DNA from: an uncultured Alphaproteobacteria bacterium
GTDB taxonomy: Bacteria; Pseudomonadota; Alphaproteobacteria; Rs-D84
Assembly (NCBI GenBank): GCA_944392535.1
Contig: CALXWY010000002.1
Coordinates: forward strand, 174,201 to 238,200
Direction of reading: 5' to 3'
DNA: 64,000 nucleotides
Every line of letters begins with the position of its first letter. The stretch's first letter is position 1. A program made the translations under genes and the position numbers. Positions 60,487 to 64,000 of the stretch are shown here, piece by piece. The notes under the pieces are model-generated. The model was not told the DNA's origin. It ran no database searches and was given only the letters and a program-made list of their open reading frames with translations.

Positions 60487-61692
60487 TTATTCTATCTCAA
60501 GACTATCTCTAGTTTTTATTTCTAGGGAATCAATTATAGATAACATTTCTCTTTGTAAGACTTTTTTTGCACCGGAGTTTTCTACCAGTCTTTTCCATAC
60601 AGAAAGATCATCTTCTATCATATAGGGCTGTTTCAATAATGCGTATTTCTTTATGGTTGCAATTGCATTTGTTAAAGACCGATTGAATAAGTAGGCTTCG
60701 GTCAAGTTGTATAAAGCATATTTTGTATCCGGCTTTAAACCAACCACTTTGACGTAATCTTTTATGGCCTTATCATATTGTTCTGTTTTAAGATAAGCAA
60801 AGCCTCTTTTCATCAACGTATCTATGTCATTCGGTTCTTGAATGAGACTTTTTGAAAAATCTACGATCGCTTTATCAAATTGATTTAAATTTATATAAGA
60901 TACGCCTCTGGCACGTAATGCATAATTATCATCTGGCTGTATCATTAGAGCTTGACTCATATGTTTTATGGATAACTCGTATTTTTTTTGCAATCCATAT
61001 GTAAGCCCCTTAAGAGTTAGAGCTAAAAAATTCCTATCATCCATAGATAAAATTTCATCACAAATTGTCAAAACATTATCATATTCTTTATTTTGGAGTT
61101 TTACATATGCCCTAGTTAAAAATTCATTAATTTTTGACTGATAAGTCAACTGTTTTACCTCTTTTACATCCTTGCTCATTAAATTTAACTGTTTTTCTAT
61201 TTCTCTTTTATTTTGTTCTACATAGTTTTGAACATCTTCCCTAACAGCTTTCATTTGTTTCGTTTCTTCAACCGCTTGTTTAGTAACATTTTCTAGCTTT
61301 TCTTCTTGTTTTTCATAAAACTTCAAACAAATTATTGGAATAAATATAGCCATCAATCCCAAAAATATAGCCAAAAACGTAAGCCACATATTTAACCAAT
61401 TGCTTTGAACTTCATAGTATTGTTGCATAAAATGTTCGAAATTGTGATTTTGCTCAACACGAATATTCTGTAGTGCATCTTCACTTAAAACAATTTGATA
61501 TTTTTCACTAGATGGTAGTTTTTGCACTTCTAACGATTGTATCAAAGTTATACTATCGGACATACTTTGTCGAAATAAACGTTCTATATTTTTACTATAT
61601 CTAACGACTCCCCATACAAATATTCCAGCAAACAAAATATAACCAATTACAACTGTTACAATAATCGGCGAAAAATTTAAATATTTTTTCAT
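60487..61692 (-). CDS. Membrane-anchored TPR protein
   Basis: The 401-residue protein has two membrane helices (residues about 8-30 and 96-122), a coiled-coil linker (KLENVTKQAVEETKQMKAVR) and at least five tetratricopeptide repeats from about residue 190 on (KINEFLTRAYVKLQNKEYDN, KGLTYGLQKKYELSIKHMSQ, RGVSYINLNQFDKAIVDFSK, KRGFAYLKTEQYDKAIKDYV). It is a scaffold type with no enzyme domain. It lies 99 bases downstream of the AIPR gene on the same strand and may belong to the same defence locus. Confidence 0.85.
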   Translation of the reverse strand: MKKYLNFSPIIVTVVIGYILFAGIFVWGVVRYSKNIERLFRQSMSDSITLIQSLEVQKLPSSEKYQIVLSEDALQNIRVEQNHNFEHFMQQYYEVQSNWLNMWLTFLAIFLGLMAIFIPIICLKFYEKQEEKLENVTKQAVEETKQMKAVREDVQNYVEQNKREIEKQLNLMSKDVKEVKQLTYQSKINEFLTRAYVKLQNKEYDNVLTICDEILSMDDRNFLALTLKGLTYGLQKKYELSIKHMSQALMIQPDDNYALRARGVSYINLNQFDKAIVDFSKSLIQEPNDIDTLMKRGFAYLKTEQYDKAIKDYVKVVGLKPDTKYALYNLTEAYLFNRSLTNAIATIKKYALLKQPYMIEDDLSVWKRLVENSGAKKVLQREMLSIIDSLEIKTRDSLEIE

Positions 61693-61790
61693 TTTTAAGT
61701 TCCCGTTTTTTATTTATGTTATTTTAAGTATATACTAAATATTATTCATATCTGCGCATTAAACAACCAATCTTATATCAGAATATTTAC

Positions 61791-63503
61791 TTAGGCTAAA
61801 TCCTGTTTTTCGCTCTCTATGGCTATATCTATTAAATCTTTTATTTCATTACTTTTAAACAAATTATTATAAGAAAAACGGTCTTTAAGTTCCTCCCGTT
61901 TGGTTTCAACTATCTTATCTATTATAGATTTAGCTTTTTTAAAACAATTTTCTAGAGATACTTGTGTATCACTATCGGGTCTATTTGCATTTAATATGTT
62001 TTTATCCAACTGGCCCATGGCATATATCAGCGAATATAACCCGTGCTTCAAGATAGGTTCTGTTGCATTAGAAACGTTTTTAAAAAAATCCCATACAAAA
62101 TAACTCCTATACAATTTTTTATCTATTCCTTCTTTTAGTTCTTTTTCACAAAAAACGATATCAAAATACTTATTAAATACAGAAATCTTAGAATTTTTTG
62201 CTTTTGCGGGGTCATCTTTATACAAGGCTGCGTAGACCTGTAATAAATTTTCATTCGTTATCGAACCGGAATAATCTTGTAAATCTTGACCTGGTTTTGT
62301 TATCAAAGCAATCCCTTTCCTATCAAAGAAATCTGCAACCGCTTTTTGATATTTGTTATTAGACTTTAGATTTACTACGTTTATTGGATTTTGAGAATTG
62401 GTCGTATAAGCAATCTTAGACGCTATATCCGCGTCTTTTGTTACATACGCCCTTATTAACACCCTTGATCTTGCAAGCAAATCAGTTGTCAAACGACCTT
62501 CTTTCTTTAATTTAGATAAGATAGCGGTAGTTTGCCCTCCATTTATAATACTTGGGCGTTCTAAGGTTAAATTAAACACGTCAGTTCCTGTACTATTTAC
62601 AGTACAACTGTCGGAAACAATAGATATACCGTTATTACAAAACCAAAATAATTCTGGATTATTTATAGCTGTTTCAGCAATTCCATCATTTATTTTGCTT
62701 TTTAGCAACAAATACCTTACGTTAGAATCTAATAAGGCATTTTCATTATATTGTTGATAAAAATCTATCAAATTATCTAGCGAAGTCTCGGTAATAAAAC
62801 CAGATATATTTTCTGAAGTCTGGCATTTTTCTAAGCATTTGTCCGAAAGTAATTTTAATGTTGCGTATTGGGGTGGTTCCATTACAGCACCAAAACTTGT
62901 GGCATCGATAAATAATATTTCTACCCCAGCTTTTTCTGCTTCTTTTATACAATCCATTTGCTTAATGCTATCTGCTATAACACCATTTGTAGCAAAATAT
63001 ACCTGCACTCTTAAACTTGGGTAATCATTACGCACTTGAATATCGTGAAGCTCTGTTAATTTTTTACCCAACAAACTATCATCATTATATTTCAAACGAT
63101 TATTTTGAAGTTTTAAAACACTGTCTAGACATAGTCTTACATCCGCTTCACTAAAAACACCTGTTGCCCCAGGAGCTTTTGCGTATTTAGATTGTATTAT
63201 AACCACATCTAAAAATTTATTTCCTCCTTTGTTATCAGACTCTATAAGCTCTTCATCAAAATATAACAAATCAATATTTTGGTCGTTTGGTCCGTCTGTT
63301 AAAGCCGAAACAGCTGTATCAGAATCTAATTTATAATATTCCATGATAGTCGTTACAGATACAGATAATGACTTTATATAATCTTCATTCTCAAACGAAC
63401 TTGCATAGTTTTCTTTTCCATAAGGTGATTTTTTTATTTTCTCTGCATTGGAATTTATTAGACGTTGAAATTTATTTGATGATTTTTTATGAATTTCTAC
63501 CAT
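61791..63503 (-). CDS. AIPR-family abortive infection protein
   Basis: The 570-residue protein matches the AIPR family. The N-terminal third has a restriction-nuclease-like fold with DGPNDQNIDLLYFDEE and VVIIQSKYAKAPG (D ... Q-x-K). The conserved core is AINNPELFWFCNNGISIVSD and SIINGGQTTAILSKLKKEG, and RYLLLKSKINDGIAETA lies nearby. AIPR proteins have been linked to phage-induced abortive infection. The start is 14 bases after the DpnII-type gene stop, forming one operon. Confidence 0.88.
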   Translation of the reverse strand: MVEIHKKSSNKFQRLINSNAEKIKKSPYGKENYASSFENEDYIKSLSVSVTTIMEYYKLDSDTAVSALTDGPNDQNIDLLYFDEELIESDNKGGNKFLDVVIIQSKYAKAPGATGVFSEADVRLCLDSVLKLQNNRLKYNDDSLLGKKLTELHDIQVRNDYPSLRVQVYFATNGVIADSIKQMDCIKEAEKAGVEILFIDATSFGAVMEPPQYATLKLLSDKCLEKCQTSENISGFITETSLDNLIDFYQQYNENALLDSNVRYLLLKSKINDGIAETAINNPELFWFCNNGISIVSDSCTVNSTGTDVFNLTLERPSIINGGQTTAILSKLKKEGRLTTDLLARSRVLIRAYVTKDADIASKIAYTTNSQNPINVVNLKSNNKYQKAVADFFDRKGIALITKPGQDLQDYSGSITNENLLQVYAALYKDDPAKAKNSKISVFNKYFDIVFCEKELKEGIDKKLYRSYFVWDFFKNVSNATEPILKHGLYSLIYAMGQLDKNILNANRPDSDTQVSLENCFKKAKSIIDKIVETKREELKDRFSYNNLFKSNEIKDLIDIAIESEKQDLA

Positions 63504-63517
63504 TGGATTCTCTTCGT

Positions 63518-64000
63518 TTATTTTAACAGGTTTTCCAACACGCCTTTTTGCACCATGTCGATGTTAAGGATATAATCTGTTGTATCAAAAGTATCGCTTA
63601 ACGGTCGCTGAGTTTTCTGCCAGCCTAAACCATCCGTTATCCATATAAACTGGTGTCCGTCTTTTGTCCACTGATGATAAATATCCGCATATTCGCCTGC
63701 GGTTGATTTTAATTTTGAACCGCCACCACCATAGAAATTTGTTTCTATTAAATATAGTTTATTAGGGGTATTTACAGCAAAATCAACACGCTTGGATGAT
63801 TTATTCACAGTAATATTTTTACCCCATTTTTTATAAATTTTATCTGCTGTCGCCTGTGCAATATATTCATAGCCATTACGGTCACAAATATCTTTTATAA
63901 AATATTCCATCAAATTTTCCATCGATGTGCCACTGCGGTTCTTGCGCCCATTTGAATCAAGCCCAACTTCTACCCCAAGAAAATAATCTGGTATAGATTT
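63518..64000 (-). CDS. DpnII/MboI-type restriction endonuclease (5' end off window)
   Basis: The frame stays open to the right edge, giving the C-terminal 160 residues. It carries the family signatures FLGVEVGLDSNGRKNRSG, then MENLMEYFIKDIC, RVDFAVNTPNKLYLIETNFY (catalytic D and ExN) and FIWITDGLGWQKTQRPL. Enzymes of this family cut GATC. An internal ATG at 63922 is not the true start because conserved sequence precedes it. The matching Dam-type methylase is expected just beyond the edge. Confidence 0.93.
   Translation of the reverse strand, partial: KSIPDYFLGVEVGLDSNGRKNRSGTSMENLMEYFIKDICDRNGYEYIAQATADKIYKKWGKNITVNKSSKRVDFAVNTPNKLYLIETNFYGGGGSKLKSTAGEYADIYHQWTKDGHQFIWITDGLGWQKTQRPLSDTFDTTDYILNIDMVQKGVLENLLK

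Overview
The window looks like part of the chromosome of a Gram-negative, moderately AT-rich bacterium. Lipid A, outer-membrane beta-barrel, Slam and lipoprotein genes indicate the outer membrane. The style of the proteins suggests a host-associated alphaproteobacterium, but that is inference, because no marker gene such as rRNA is present.

Region 1 (1-23,253) is a prophage read almost entirely on the minus strand, and its left end lies outside the window. From right to left it carries a tyrosine integrase and an excisionase-like gene, small early genes, a ParB-domain DNA methylase, both terminase subunits, gpW, a lambda-type portal, an S49 protease, a decoration protein, a Mu gpT-type capsid, connectors, and a P2-type contractile-tail baseplate (V, gp25, J, I) ending in a tail fibre. 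The head module is therefore lambda/Mu-like and the tail P2-like. Three cargo insertions interrupt the late operon: an Mrr-like nuclease, a DUF4143-type ATPase, and an unknown two-gene unit. Each has its own candidate promoter, and two have a strong terminator. The right attachment site is a 3' fragment of tRNA-Asn.

Region 2 (23,224-27,737) holds the C-terminal part of a large serine recombinase that ends inside the tRNA fragment and breaks off where a gene-poor array begins. The array contains about 25 degenerate 19-bp palindromes, mostly 95-112 bp apart, with the unit orientation reversing near the middle. One small cysteine-containing gene sits inside it. This is the most unusual structure in the window.

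Region 3 (27,757-50,440) is chromosomal accessory and core DNA. It contains a stand-alone tail-fibre-like gene, a MenD-like/SDR gene set, a PAP2 phosphatase-PagL lipid A pair behind an attenuator-like leader, dihydrofolate reductase, tRNA-Lys, TatD, TcdA, a Slam translocator with its surface lipoprotein, an MFS transporter, large orphan proteins, an ogt-tag alkylation repair operon, an outer-membrane barrel, and a three-gene glycosyltransferase/acyltransferase cluster.

Region 4 (50,516-64,000) is a mosaic rich in nuclease and defence-like genes. It includes NERD, a PcfJ-like repeat protein, DUF488, HNH and GIY-YIG-like proteins, an S24 repressor divergent from an orphan gene with a structured leader, a ParB-domain fragment, a membrane TPR protein, an AIPR protein and a DpnII-type restriction enzyme running off the right edge. 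Hairpin repeats with a shared core are scattered between these modules.
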